From assembly GCA_947179155.2 (NCBI GenBank), contig OX359264.1, positions 3,158,001 to 3,222,000 on the forward strand: DNA of 64,000 nucleotides, in the 5' to 3' direction. A program made the translations under genes and the position numbers. The notes beneath the pieces were generated by a model. The model did not search any database. It was not told the origin of the DNA and was given only the letters and a program-made list of their open reading frames with translations. Of this stretch, positions 34,395-47,661 are shown piece after piece (the stretch's first letter is position 1; every line of letters starts with the position of its first letter). Source of the stretch: Hedera helix. Its lineage: Eukaryota > Streptophyta > Magnoliopsida > Apiales > Araliaceae.

Positions 34395-35297
34395 TTAGAC
34401 CTTAGTGGTGATCACAGCTCCAATAACAACTAAACCTGTCTTCCAAGTGCTAGCATCAATGTTCATCATACTAAATTTCACATCTCCAGATAGACATTTA
34501 GGTGTTGCAGTAAATCCACCAACTGTGAGCCTTATCCATTCGTTCTTTTTTGCACTGTTCAAATCTTCTGTTCTTTCTATCCTGGTTCCATCTGGAAGAG
34601 TAAGTGTAAGGTTCACTGGACCATTCATGACAAGGTTATTGTTTAGTTCCACCACAAAGCTCACTTCATAGTAAACTCCTTCCTCGAGCTTTTGCCCGTC
34701 ATACTTTCCATCAATTTGTAGCCACCATACTTTAATTAATTTAGCAACTTGAATAGAATCACAGCTGCAAAACAAAATTAATTGAAGTGGAGAATCAGAA
34801 AATTTGTGTCAATTAATGGCGGCACTAATAAGTTTAGGATACTTTTATTGACATGTAAATTAGTTAGTGTCAGTTAAATTAAAACTTTGTTCTACGTACT
34901 TACCGCAATATGTCTTTTTTAACATTTTCCCACTTCCAGTAACGACTGTCTGAACCCCAAATGATTGAGAGATCCCTTGCACTCACAAACCCGTGAAGGC
35001 TCTGAATAAAATAATAAAAACTAATTAACTTATACAGTGGAGTGGAGATCAAAATCAGTTCGCATTTAAAGTGACGGTTAGATAACTTATGTAAGGTCAA
35101 CTTAGAAACCTTAATTTCTAGTAGCTACAAGGAACTTTCTAGTTGTACGCGACATGATCAATATGCAGGGTTAAAAAAATGCACTTGTGAAATTTGGCTA
35201 TCAAGCAAGCAGTGAACATATTTAAACTATATATATATATATTCCATAATTTCACTTGACTTACATCATTTTTCTTTTCCTGCACCGACTGTGCCAT
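34395..35297 (-). CDS. PP2/Nictaba-type lectin, three exons, apparently intact
   Basis: Exon 1 is 35297-35265 (MAQSVQEKKND, GTAAGT donor). Exon 2 is 35001-34904 (after TTTATTCAG; starts SLHGFVSARDLSIIWG, holds SRYWKWENVKKDIL, GTAAGT donor). Exon 3 is 34764-34395 (after TTTTGCAG; holds AKLIKVWWLQIDGKY, GVYYEVSFVVELNNN, KKNEWIRLTVGGF and a C-terminus ending VIGAVITTKV). Coding length is 501 nt, 166 aa, all in frame. The ARDLSIxW...YWxW start and VWWLxIxGK strand mark the PP2 (phloem protein 2) fold. It resembles Arabidopsis PP2-A9/A10 and tobacco Nictaba, cytosolic-nuclear GlcNAc-binding lectins, often induced by jasmonate or insects. The Trp pair of the sugar site region (YWKW) is kept. There is no signal peptide, as in Nictaba. 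This is the only intact-looking gene here; a partner in copy 1 would lie upstream of the window. Confidence 0.85.
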
Positions 35298-35362
35298 CGA
35301 TCAATGCCAAAACAGTATATTTTGTTTGATGCCTTGATGCCAAAACATTCTCCAGGAGACTG

Positions 35363-35371
35363 TATTTATAG
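35363..35371 (-). promoter_or_regulatory. Likely TATA box of the PP2-like gene
   Basis: The minus strand reads GTGCTATAAATACAG around this site, about 65-75 bp upstream of the ATG at 35297. That predicts a 5' leader of about 40 nt. Confidence 0.6.
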
Positions 35372-35438
35372 CACAAGTGAGGGTCAGATTAATCATCTTA
35401 AGCGATATTGGTATTCTTATCACCATGGAGATGCAATA

Positions 35439-35546
35439 CATAAAGACAAATAAAAGTTTGTTAAAGTATCCTAGCTAGCTAGTAATACATAAAGACAAAT
35501 ACAAGTTTGGTAAACTTGCATAAAGACAAATACAGGTTTGGTAAAA
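35439..35546. repeat. Three copies of a 27 bp repeat upstream of the PP2-like gene
   Basis: CATAAAGACAAATACAAGTT-like units start at 35439, 35489 and 35519, each continuing TTGGTAAA. They are spaced irregularly 140-250 bp upstream of the ATG, so they are in promoter position on the minus strand. Confidence 0.8.
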
Positions 35547-35780
35547 ATGAGGAGACACATTGCACTATGGCAGCAACATAATTAACAATAAGGCGAAGAA
35601 CTAAAGGTTTCTTTGACGACCCAACCAACTAGTATGTATTCATCACAGTTCTCGCATTAATTTTGTGACAGATTCACCCAGCTGCATGCCCACATTACAT
35701 TAACTAGCTGGCTCTCTCACCCTATTTTCCATTTGCTTTTTCTCAGTACAACTGGAGACTATACATCATTAAGTTGATCG
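35547..35780. other. Flank without recognised feature
   Basis: Single-copy-looking DNA between the promoter repeats and the possible exon remnant; nothing recognised. Confidence 0.4.
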
Positions 35781-35860
35781 CTAGACTCTGCGTGCCGCCT
35801 TCAATTCGCTCCTCAACCCGGAGTATGTTCCTGCTGTAAGCAGTATTGCTTCTTGCAGCC
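35781..35860 (-). pseudogene. Possible last-exon remnant, unrecognised
   Basis: After AATTTTAG, a good splice acceptor on the minus strand, the sequence reads LQEAILLTAGTYSGLRSELK and AARRV, then TAG at 35783-35781. It is richer in G+C than its surroundings, and the frame is clean. The upstream exons are not present: the diverged TIR/LTR segment begins 54 bp away at 35914. I do not recognise the protein. Confidence 0.35.
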
Positions 35861-36145
35861 TAAAATTATTGGAGTTTAACATTCCGTAAAGTTGAAGTTA
35901 AATATAGAAAAAACTAAAAAAGTTACTTTTGTATAGCACAAAATTGCATCCATCTACTCCGTCATTATCTATTGTTTTATTACGTTGGTAATAAAACAAA
36001 TGCTTGACTTTATCTCTCCACTTCTGTTCATATCAAGTGACCTCTTCTTCAACAAGTGGTATACAACATCACAGAGACCTTCATTTATATATATCCTCTC
36101 AACTAATTCTTATTTATATTTAGATCAGCCTAATTTGCGTCGAAA

Positions 36146-37500
36146 ATGGCAAAGGCATGCTCCTTTTGTCACGTATTTTTGAGCTTTCGAGGCAAAGTGC
36201 ACAATTATAATTGTTAATTATATTGTTGCAATAATGCAATGTATCTCCTCATTTTTTTTTAAAATTTAAATTTACATTTAAATTTATTCATTTATTTTTG
36301 TTTATTTGGGAAATATTGGTTCCATTAATTGGCTGCACTTGAAATTGTTGTTTTACTCATATTATGGGTCTTCTTTTTGTTTTAATCTTGAACTTTTTTT
36401 TTTAATATTAAATTTATCTCAAATACGCATGTCATCATTTTATTAATGGTCTAACATAAGTGTGGATACCATTTGAACAATAGGTTGCTTTCTTACCAAA
36501 CTTTTATTTGTCCTTTTGTATTACTAACTAGGATACTTTAGTAATTGACACTTCTCTCATACATCAATCAATAATTACAACTATATATAATAAGTCAATA
36601 TTATGGATGAGTATGATACGGTTTGAAATCCAAACTGTACATAAAATCACTTAGGTGCAATTTGAAAAATTCAAAATCGCATATAAAATCGCTTGTAATT
36701 GGTGCAATACGGTTTTAAATCGTGCGGTGCGATTTCATTTGGTGTGTTTTCGGTTCCAAAACTAATTTAAATAATTAAATGTTATGCAATATAAATTAAC
36801 AATTTAGTATCATACAATATTAAATACCACTTTGATAATACACAATCACACACAACTTTACTTATAATGTTTTATCTAAACAAAAGTAAAATAGAACTTG
36901 AAAACATAAATGATGTTTATCTCTTTACATATGAAAATTCTAAACAAAGATAATTATAATATGGGATAATTTTAAATGCTTGTATATTATAATAATGCTT
37001 CTTGATATGCTCTACTTTTGACAATGCATGGTGCGATTTATTGCATGCGATTTTTTCCAGAAATCAAACCGAAATCGCATTTGCAATTTTTCAACCTACC
37101 TAAAACCGTAACATACATTGGAACCGTTGGTGCGATTTTAATTGGTTCAATTTTTGGTGTGGTTTCGAGGGCAATTCAATTCCTTGCTCGCCCTAGTCAA
37201 GATGAAGGCAATCTAATTTTCAATTGAGTGCTTTAGTAATAACTAGGATACTTTAGTAATTTACATATATGTTCTCAACTAATTCTTATTCATAGATTAA
37301 CTTAATTTGTGGCAAAAATGACTCTTTTTGTCACGTATTCTTCAACTTTAGAGGCGAAGTGCGCAATATATTTTTTTTCTTATTGTATGAGGCGTTGAAG
37401 ACCGATGGATTTATACCTTTTATGGATAGAAATGATATGCATGCAGGAGATGAAGTGGATTTTAGCATTCAAGAAGGAGTGATTACTTAGTGGTCTTAGG
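36146..37500 (+). pseudogene. TIR-domain pseudogene, diverged third copy
   Basis: The segment 35914-38814 matches 558-3433 with clear divergence (several percent, more than between copies 1 and 2). The first start (36146) encodes MAKACSFCHVFLSFRGK. The second region near 37318 has lost about ten bases after the ATG but keeps the FFNFRGEVRN sequence in another frame. YEALKTDGFIPF and MDRNDMHAGDEVDFSIQEG follow. It has the same architecture as at 790-2144: two starts, a MITE between, and an LTR cutting it off. It shows an older tandem duplication of this segment before the 36 kb one. Confidence 0.72.
36603..37194. mobile_element. MITE, probably hAT-like, third copy
   Basis: Equivalent of 1247-1822 with decayed left end (TGGATGAGTATGATACGGTT) and a right end reading AGGGCGAGCAAGGAA inward. 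It is about 16 bp longer than the others owing to an extra TTTTAAATCGTGCGGTGCG-type stretch. Confidence 0.5.
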
Positions 37501-37519
37501 GCACCTGCCACGTAGTGCC

Positions 37520-38814
37520 TGTGACACCCCCAAATTCAGATACCACTATCTCGAATTTGGTGCTCATGCAATAATATAAACAATCACTGCTAAACAACAT
37601 TTAATACTAATGCGGAAAATAAATAAATATATGTTGTCTATTACAATGGCTTTCTAGTCCCAAGGTCTGCAACATTTACCAAATATATACATCACAAATT
37701 ACAAAAGGTTATCAAATAGTTCGTGTTACAAAAGTTATATCTATTAAAAGATAAATAGACAATCAAGTAGTCAGTTTAATTAGACTTCATTTTTTTCCTT
37801 GCCTTTATCTTTACCCGATCCTTCAGGTTTAGTTGCAAAATATTTTATGACATAGCAAGTATGAGCAACTAGCTTGCTCGTCAATTTTAAATGAATAACA
37901 AGAATTATGTCATAAATGAATAGGAATATCAACTGAATGATTTAAATAAATGAGTTCGACTATGAACTACAATACAATCAATGCACAAAATAAAGAAATG
38001 TCAATTGATTATTTAACTGCTGAGTGATTAAATGGACCATGAACTACTATTGAGAAAGTCAATCACTTGATTGACCCTCTTAGGTTACTTTGTCAAAATT
38101 GTACTTGAGGGAATCAGCCTCCCGTACCACATGTATATACATAACATCTATTTTGTGTGTATCGTTTGTTCGATACTTAGGTTATTCCCCATTATGAGTT
38201 GTTCTTCTCAGTCTAAGAATCCGTACCACTATGGTTTGGATAACTTTCAAAACAAATTTCACATAGGTATAGTCGAACAAATGGCTTAGACTTCTTCTTT
38301 AATCAATTCATAATTCAATAATGGAAGATGAATTCAAATAATATATACGATTTGCAATAATATTATTGTGGATTAACTTGCGATATAATATAAACTCAAG
38401 ATTTAAGAATTAGCACAATAATATTGAGTAGAGTTAGGAATCTTGCTCAATATAAATTTGAGTAAGGTTAAAGAACTTGTTTGTCTATCGACTTACGGCT
38501 AATTCGCTTAATTTAAACTTCTCTTGAAGACCTAACATTAATAACGTTAGCCTATCAATTAGTACAACATATAATCGTGCACTTTAAACACTTGCTTATG
38601 ATATTTATCTAGCAAATAATCAATCACATAACATATATAATTTTATATACTATCATTTAATCGTATAAGACACTTTATTGATCTTATGTTATTGATTTAA
38701 TTAATTCATATTATTTTTCTTAAGCGTTAAACACTTATTAAACCCTTAAACAAATTATTATAATTGTTTAATTAAATTATTTTTATTTTATTAACTCTAT
38801 CTTCATTTAATTAC
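37520..38814 (-). mobile_element. Giant LTR, third copy, truncated
   Basis: It starts TGTGACACCCCC like 2159 and keeps the hairpin GAGCAACTAGCTTGCTC (37863-37879). It is cut at 38814 by the LTR fragment that follows, before the AT array. Confidence 0.75.
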
Positions 38815-39878
38815 TGTAATGTCTCAAACATTTCAAAAGTGATCTAACAAGAAGGATTGCTCAAGTATACCTTGAGCTATCTAAAAGAATATATACGACT
38901 CGAAACTACGATCGTATACACCTAAGAGGTTGAAAATAATTAACCTAATTTGTGTTATGTGATTAGTAAAGCTTGAATTGAGCTTTTAAATGAGTTATGT
39001 GAATTATCTATGTGTAGAATTTTGTGTTTTGGTTTGAGTGGTTAACCTTAACACTTATTAAAAATCAGAAGTCAATTTAGGGCGAAAACCTAAATAGGAA
39101 AAAGAGTTAAACCCTAAACCCTAAACCTTAGGGTCTAAACCCTAGGAAATAACATAGGCCCTCGAGCAAAATGTGAAGGTCAAATTGACATTCCGTTTTC
39201 AGATTCATCTTTCCCACACTTTGAAAACACATAACCATCAATAAAAGTTTTTCTCAAAAAACATGTAAAATCACTATTCACGAGAAAATATTTTTTGTTC
39301 GTTTAACTATTCATTTCATCTATAGGACTTCTTATATTTCACAACATAATGATAATATGAGGTTTAGATGTAAGGGAACCAATAAAATTTTCAGGGGAAA
39401 AAGACGACAATGTCACGATTTACGAGAAAACATTTGTCATCTTTTCGAACGTTCTTTTTGACATTCGGACTTTTTACATTTCGCGATATAGTATTTATAC
39501 GGGGAATAGATACCAGGGGGCCACTGATATTTTTCCAAAAATAAAACATAAAACTCTCTTTAAACAGAAACATTTTTCATTTTTGAACGTTCCGCTGAAG
39601 GATATAGTGTTCGTATGCAACAGCGATGCGTAATAAGCAATAAAAGTTTTTTTCGAAAAGCGCATCAGGAATAAGACAAAATAGGAAAAAGACGAAGAAA
39701 AAAAATTGACTTTTTGGTCGTCTAACCATTTTTTTAGAAATGGTCGCCAAAAATACTATTCACTAAAAAATGTGCCAGGACTTTTAGACTTTTCACTTCA
39801 CATAATAGTGTTTATACGGAACAAAACTCAATAATATCAAAATTTTAAATCAGTAGAAGTTAACCATTTAGTTGGAAT
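38815..39878 (+). mobile_element. Truncated giant-LTR fragment, copy 2
   Basis: It starts TGTAATGTCTCAAACATTTC. Its first ~330 bp match, in reverse complement, the right end of the private LTR at 12959-16294; shared words include TTATGTGATTAGTAAAGCTT and GAATTGAGCTTTTAAATG. It has telomere-like AACCCTAAACCCTAAACC at 39105-39145. It ends against the TIR segment at 39879, so it is 3'-truncated. 39322-39878 equals 1-557. Confidence 0.75.
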
Positions 39879-40110
39879 CTAAAAAAGTTACTTTTGTATA
39901 GCACAAAATTGCATCCATCTACTCCGTCATTATCTATTGTTTTATTACGTTGGTAATAAAACAAATGCTTGACTTTATCTCTCCACTTCTGTTCATATCA
40001 AGTGACCTCTTCTTCAACAAGTGGTATACAACATCACAGAGACCTTCATTTATATATATCCTCTCAACTAATTCTTATTTATATTTAGATCAGCCTAATT
40101 TGCGTCAAAA

Positions 40111-41466
40111 ATGGCTAAGGCATGCTCCTTTTGTCACGTATTTTTGAGCTTTCGAGGCAAAGTGCACAATTATAATTGTTAATTATGTTGTTGCAATAAT
40201 GCAATGTATCTCCTCATTTTTTTTTTAAAATTTAAATTTACATTTAAATTTATTCATTTATTTTTGTTTATTTGGGAAATATTGGTTCCATTAATTGGCT
40301 GCACTTGAAATTGTTGTTTTACTCATATTATGGGTCTTCTTTTTGTTTTAATCTTGAACTTTTTTTTTAATATTAAATTTATCTCAAATACGCATGTCAT
40401 CATTTTATTAATGGTCTAACATAAGTGTGGATACCATTTGAACACTAGGTTGCTTTCTTACCAAACTTTTGTTTGTCTTTTTGTATTACTAACTAGGATA
40501 CTTTAGTAATTAACACTTCTCTCATACATTAATCAATAATTATAACTATATATAACAAGTCAATATTAAGGGTGAGTATGGTGCGGTTTGAAATCCAATC
40601 TGCACATGAAACCACTTAGGTGCGATTTGAAAATTTCAAAACCGCATATGAAACCGCTTGTAATTGGTACAGTACGGTGCAATTTCATTTGGTGTGGTTT
40701 CGGTTCCAAAACCAATTTAAATAATTAAATGTTATGCAATGTAAATTAACAATTTAGTATCACACAATATTAAATACCACTTTGATAACACATAATCACA
40801 CACAACTTTACTTATAATATTTTATCTAAACAAAAGTAAAATAGAACCTGAAAACATGAATGATGTTTATCTCTTTACATATGAAAATTCTAAACAGAGA
40901 TAATTACAATATGGGATAATTCCAAATATTTGTACATTATAATAATGCTTCTTGATATGCTCTACTTTTGACAGTGCATGGTGTGGTTTATTGCATGCGA
41001 TTTTTTCCAGAAATCAAACTCAAATCGCATTTGCAATTTTTCAACATACCTAAAACCGTAACATACGTTGGAACCGTTGGTGCGATTTTAATTGATTCAA
41101 TTTTTGGTGTGGTTTCGAGGGCAATTCGGTTCCTTGCTCGCCCTAGTCAAGATGGAGCCAATCTAATTTTCAATTGAGTGCTTTAGTAATAACTAGGATA
41201 CTTTAGTAATTTACATATATCTTCTTAACTAATTCTTATTCATAGATTAACTTAATTTGTGGCGATAATGGCAAAGGCAGACTCCTTTTGTCACGTATTC
41301 TTCAACTTTAGAGGGGAAGTGCGCAATATATTTTTTTACTTATTGTATGAGGCGTTGAAGAACGATGGATTTATTCCCTTTTATGGATAGAAATGATATG
41401 CATACAGGAGATGAAGTGGATTTTAGCATTCAAGATGGAGTGATTACTCAGTGGTCTTGGGACACC
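40111..41466 (+). pseudogene. TIR-domain pseudogene, copy 2
   Basis: Near-identical to 790-2144, with starts at 40111 (MAKACSFCHVFLSFRGK) and 41268 (MAKADSFCHVFFNFRGE) and the same TAG after GFIPFYG and the same frame change. The disabling changes are shared, so the gene was dead before the 36 kb duplication. Confidence 0.75.
40569..41144. mobile_element. MITE, probably hAT-like, copy 2
   Basis: Same element and ends as 1247-1822, with scattered single-base differences. Confidence 0.5.
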
Positions 41467-42755
41467 TGCCACGTAGTGCATGTGACACCCCCAAATTTAG
41501 ATACAACTACCTCGAACTTGATGCTCACGCAATAATATAAACAATCACTGCTAAACAACATTTAATACTAATGTGGAAAATAAATAAATATATGTTGTCT
41601 ATTACAATGGCCTTCTAGTCCTAAGGTCTGCAACCTTTACTAAATACAGACATCACAAATTACAAAAGGTTATCAAATAGTTCGTGTTACAAAAGTTATA
41701 TCTATTAAAAGATAAACAGACAATCAAGTAGTCATTTTAATTAGACTTCATTTTTTCCTTGTCTTTATCTTTACCCGATCCTTCAAGTTTAGCTACAAAA
41801 TATTTTATGACATAGCAAGTATGAGCAACTAGCTTGCTCAGTAATTTTAAATGAATAACAAGAATTATGTTTAAATGAATAGGAATATCAACTAAATGAT
41901 TTAAATAAAGGAGTTCGACTATGAACAATAGAATCAATGCACAAAATAAAGAAATGGTAATTGATTATTTAACTGTTGAGTGGTCAAATGGACCATGAAC
42001 TACTATTGAGGAAGTCAATCACTTAATTGACCATTTTATGTTACTTTGTCAGAATTGTACTTGAGGGGATCAGCCTCTCATACCACATATTTATGCATAA
42101 CATTTATTCTGTGTGTATCGTTTGTTCGATACTTAGGTTATTCCCTATTATGGATTATTCTTCTCAGTTTAAGAATCCATACCACTATGGTTTGGATAAC
42201 TTTTAAAATAAATTTCACATAGGTCTAGCCGAACAAATGGCTTAGACTTCTTCTTTAATCAATTCATAATTCAAGAATGAAATATGAATTCAAATAATAT
42301 ATACGATTTGCAATAATATTATTGTGAAATAACTTGCGATATAATATGAGCTCAAGATTTAAGAATTAACACGATAATATTGAGTAGAGATAGGAAACTT
42401 GCTCAATATAAATTTGAGTAAAGTTAAAGAACTTGTTTGGCCGTCGACTTACGACTAATTCTCTTAATTAAAGACCTAACATTAATAACGTTGATCTATC
42501 AATTAGTACAACATATAATCATGCACTTTAAACACTTATCAATGCTATTTCTCTAGCAAATAATCAATCACATAACAAATATATATTTATATACTATCAT
42601 TTAATCGTACAAGACACTTAATTGATCTTATGTTAACGATTTAATTAATTAATCCATATTATTTTTCTTAAGCGTTAAACACTTATTAAACCCTTAAAAA
42701 ATTTATTATAATTGTTTAATTAAATTATTTTATAAACTCTATCTTCATTTAATTA

Positions 42756-43726
42756 CTATTTAATATTAATTAAAAAGTAATTAGTTAATTACCTTTAGTC
42801 ATTATTTAACAACAGATAATGACTAATTATATTTACTTGTTATTTAAAGTTAATTAAATAATAAATAATTAAAGTATTAATCTTATTTGCCTTTAATTAT
42901 TATTTAATATTAATCAAATAATAATTAATTTATTAATTATCATTATTTATTATTAAATTAAATTTAAATTAAATAATAAATAATTTAGTTTATTAACTTT
43001 AATTTTCTATAATTATTATTTAATGTTAATTAATTAATTAATTAATTAATTATCCTTACTTATTATTTAATCTTAATTAAATAATAAATAATTAGTTTAT
43101 TAAATTTAATTTCCTTTAATTATTATTTAATGTAAATTAAATAATAATTAATTAATTAATTACACTTACTTATTATTTAATCTAAATTAAATAATAAATA
43201 ATAATTTATTAATTAATTATCCTTATTTAATCTTAATTAAATAATAAATAATTAGTTTATTAACTTTAATTTTCTTTAATTATTATTTAATGTTAATTAA
43301 ATAATAATTAGTTAATTAATTATCCTTACTTATTATTTAATCCTAATTAAATAATAAATAATTAGTTATCAACTTTAATTTCTTTTAATTATTATTGAAT
43401 GTTAATTAAATAATAATTAATTAATTAATTAATTAATTATCCTTACTTATTATTTAATCTAAATTAAATAATAAATAATTATTTTATTAACTTTAATTTC
43501 CTTTAATAATTATTTAATGTTAATTAATTAATTAATTATCCTTACTTATTATTTAATCTTAATTAAATAATAAATAATTAGTTTATTAACTTTAATTTCC
43601 TTTAGTTATTATTTAATGTTAATTAAATATTAATTAATTAATTCTCCTTAATTACTATTTAATCTTAATTAAATAATAACTAATCAGTTTAATTATTAAT
43701 TATTGGTAATTAAAATTAATTATGTA
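42756..43726. repeat. AT-rich imperfect tandem array with palindromes, copy 2
   Basis: Same array as 3430-4400; small length differences occur in TTAATTAATTAA runs. Confidence 0.85.
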
Positions 43727-45372
43727 CTATTAATATTATTTAGTAAGGTATTTAATCAATCAATAATTTTAATAAATACCTAATGACATCATGATTATCC
43801 AAACTAAATTTTATAATATTCTTTATTAAATTATAAACATTTTCTCTATTGGAACCGTCACAAGAACCGGCCTAGAAAGACCCGAACCGGATCCCATAAG
43901 TTAAAAAAAAATGGACCGGCTGATTTTTTTTTTAGAAAACCGGCAGAATACTTTCTAAAATTTTCTGATTTTGCCTCCTTCACTAAAACTTGAATAAAAT
44001 GAAATCTATAAGTCCGATTGACCTCAAATTGGTGTTGTTGGATTCGTATCTTTTCGAAATACAAATTTCCATCATTAAAAACCAAATTTAGACAAGATTT
44101 GATTTCTGAAATGGCCATGAAGTGGACTATTTTGCACAACCCTTTGATAGTGAGGTCCTTTGGTTCAAAAATTCATATCTTGCTTATTTTAAATCATTTT
44201 TACATTATTCCAAAGAGATTTTGTTCTTAACTTACCCATATATTTCCAAAAATATAAAATCACAAAAATAATTTAAAGATTTCAAAATATGTAATTTATT
44301 CGTACAACTTATGTTTTGTAAGTCGGTAAAAATATTTTCATGTATTTTATTAGATTTTTTCTACATAAACCCACACCACTACACATTTAAACCACATGGC
44401 ATCCTATATAAACATGTTTAGCATGATTCTAATCATAAAAAGCTCAAAGATGACATTTCTACCATAAAAATTAAAAGAAGACCAAGATTAGGGTTTTTAA
44501 GTACTTTTATACATTTTGCTCTTGCTAGCTTACTTCCTTTCCTTTCCAAAGTAAAAGATGAAGTTGTTGGACATTCAAAACTTCACCCTTGATGGTTTTA
44601 ATGCTCTCTAACTACCAAAGGCTTGGAGCTTTAATGATTTTTCTAGGGTTTTTCTTTCCTTCTCTCACTAAAACTATCTCTATTTTTTCTAGAGAATTTC
44701 TCTCTCTAACTTCTCTTGCAACTTTTTTTCTTGAGAGATTCTCTCTCTAAAATGCTTACAACTTGAAAAATGAAGTATTCTAATGTTGGTCAAATATGGT
44801 CTTATTAAATTAGATCTCATCTTCCAACAATTATACATATAACTATGTATGTATAGATCTATCACCAACTTCATCCAATCCAAGCTTACATAGAGATTTT
44901 TAGAAATTTCTAACCAATCAAATGTGCCACATGAGAGATTACATGGGACCCAAGGGATCTATTTCTTATCCATCCAACACCTCATCTTTATCCTCCCATT
45001 TTTGCTTTATTTTTTTAATTTGAATTTGGTAGCAACATTGACCACTTGTTGACTTTCACTTAATATACTATTTGGGCTAATGTTTGGGCTACTACATTTA
45101 ATTTCACTTTGGCTAAGTTAATTAAATTAATGGGCTTCTAGCATGACTTGGTATTTAAATCAACCATTGGGCTAAATTAATTAAATTACATGATCATACA
45201 TTATTGTCTACAAGTCCATTACATAATTAAATACTTGGGCTTGTTTAATTAACTTACTAAGTTAATCCATTAGTAATTAATTACATACATGAACTATTAA
45301 CTAAATTCATCTAGTTTAAAACATTGTTACATATTTAATATTCACATTAACTATATAATCCAATTAGACTTG

Positions 45373-46848
45373 TGATAAGTAGATTTTATATCTATTTATT
45401 AAGTATTTTTAGACTTAATTAATTATAAGTTTTTAAGTATTTTTAGTGTTTTAGGTAATTTATTTAATTTTATGTGGTTTTATTATCCTTAGTATTTTAA
45501 TATTATTTTTAATTATTTTATATTTTATTTTGTAAAAAAATAATCCCTGATTGCAAAACGGTAATTAAATGGATACTGATGGCAAGTTCGTAATATTGTA
45601 GCTTTGTATCGGCATGCTAGGCGCGTAACAGATTCAGTAGTAGGTATCTAAACGGTGTCGCATGAAGCATAGGAAGGATACATCAAGCGCGTCATGCGTA
45701 GGGGCCAGGAAAAAGAGACGCGCAATGCGCGGGGGTTGCAGTGGAGAAGGAATTTAGTGCATAGAAGCCACGCAGTAACGGTAACATAGTGATGGCGTGC
45801 ATTGACCAAGTCAACGCCGCGTTTGGCAACGCGTTAATTGCAGCAAATTCGAATTTTTGAGCTTTAATTTGATTCTAAATTGAATTTTAATTCCACATTA
45901 GATTTGGATTATTATTGTACTTCTATAAATATATTATGAGAGCACATTAACCGAGATATTAACATATTATTAGATACAATTAGGAGCTCTCTCTCAGGTG
46001 TCTCATATATCTCTCAATTCTCTTACATAATATTATTATTATGTTTGGCTAATTTTTTTTATTCAGTTCTAGGGGATTTCAAATCCAATTATAATTAATG
46101 GATAAATTAATTTAGTAATATTATTTATTTTTCCTTATATGAAATTATTTGTGATAATCTGTTTTAATTGCTTTTTGATATTAAATATGGTTGGTTTGAT
46201 TAGAGCTCATTAGATTGATCAAATTATTATCAATTGCTAGATTTAAGAATTATATTACGTGTGATTGATATTGTTTATAATCGTTGGTAGTGAATAGTGA
46301 TAAATGATTGTGATCAAGCTTTTGTTTATTGCTATGGCTATCATGATATAAGTTAAACAGTCCGAGCTTATGAAATTGTTGCTTAGAATAATCTAATTTT
46401 CTTGTGATTAATGCTTCCATTATATTAAATTTAAAGAGCTTGTTCTAGGTTGTATAATGGTTTGAATCTAATAAAGAGTTTGTTTTGGTAGATTAAAATT
46501 AAAAAAAATAATCAGGTAGTAGAGCTTATTGTTGCCTAGGATTATTAGTTTCATGCAAGGATATAAATATATATTAATTGATTGATCTAATTAATTGTAA
46601 GGGTGAGAATGAACTGAAGAACTGGATATTTTAATTTATTGATTAATCTTATCAATTTATTTTTGTTTATTTAGTTAATTATAGTTAATTAAAAAATCCC
46701 CTTATTTATTTATTGTTGTTTAGAAATAGAAAATATTAAAATTTATTGAAACAATATCACTCTTTGTGGGTTCGACCGTTGCTTGCTATTATATTGACTT
46801 TGTGATTAAAAGTAAGGATTAATTCTAGAGTGTTAACGACAGCTTTCA
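45373..46848 (+). mobile_element. Solo LTR, 1476 bp, copy 2
   Basis: Same element as 6047-7522, with TGATAAGTAG and CTTTCA ends and the same ACTTG target duplication. The insertion and its LTR-LTR recombination therefore predate the duplication. Confidence 0.9.
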
Positions 46849-47111
46849 ACTTGCCATATTCAAGATTAATTGAATATTTAATTAGGGTTCCTCACAAAAT
46901 AATCTTAGGTTAGTCCATTAATTTAATCAATCCATTAATCAGACTTCCTTTACTAAAATTAACCGAATAGTCAACAATCAAATTATCACATAAAGGTTTA
47001 AATTAAATTACACAATAACTTATTTAATTAGAATTTAATTTTTCAAATTTCTTTATAATGTAATTCAAAATTCTTGGTCATTACATTCCCCTACACCATT
47101 CATAATTTGTA

Positions 47112-47661
47112 GATTTTAAAATGTTCAATTTATTCGTACAAATGTTTTGTTCATCAGTAAAAATATTTTCAAGTATTTTGCTAGATTTTTTCTACATAAA
47201 CCCATACCACTACACATTTAAACCACATGACATCCTATATAAACATATCTAGCATGATTCTAAGCACAAAAAGCTCAAATATGACATTTCTACCATAAAA
47301 ATTAAAAGAAAACCAAGATTAGGGTTTTTAAGTACTTTTATACCTTTTTCTCTTACTAGCTTGCTTCATTTCCTTTCCAAAGTAGAAGATGAAGTTGTTG
47401 GACATTCAAAGCTTCACACTTGATGGTTTTAATGCTCTCTAACTACCAAAGACTTGGAGATTTAATGGCTTTTCTAGTGTTTTTCTATCCTTCTCTCACT
47501 AAAACTCTCTCTATTTTCTATAGAAAATTTCTCTCTCTAGTTTCTCTTGCAACTTTTTTTCTCGAGAGCTTCTCTCTCTAAAATGCTTACAACTTGAAAA
47601 ATGAAGTATTCTAATGTTGGTCAAATGTGGTCTTATTAAATTAGATCTCATCTTCCAATTT
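47112..47661. repeat. Second copy of internal LTR segment, copy 2
   Basis: Direct-repeat partner of the segment near 44279-44831; equivalent of 7786-8335. Confidence 0.75.

Larger units (their letters stand above)
41481..47085 (-). mobile_element. Giant solo-LTR-like element, copy 2, with nested solo LTR
   Basis: Same as 2159-7759, including hairpin 41823-41839. It is 4 bp longer overall because of small length changes in the AT array. Confidence 0.65.
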
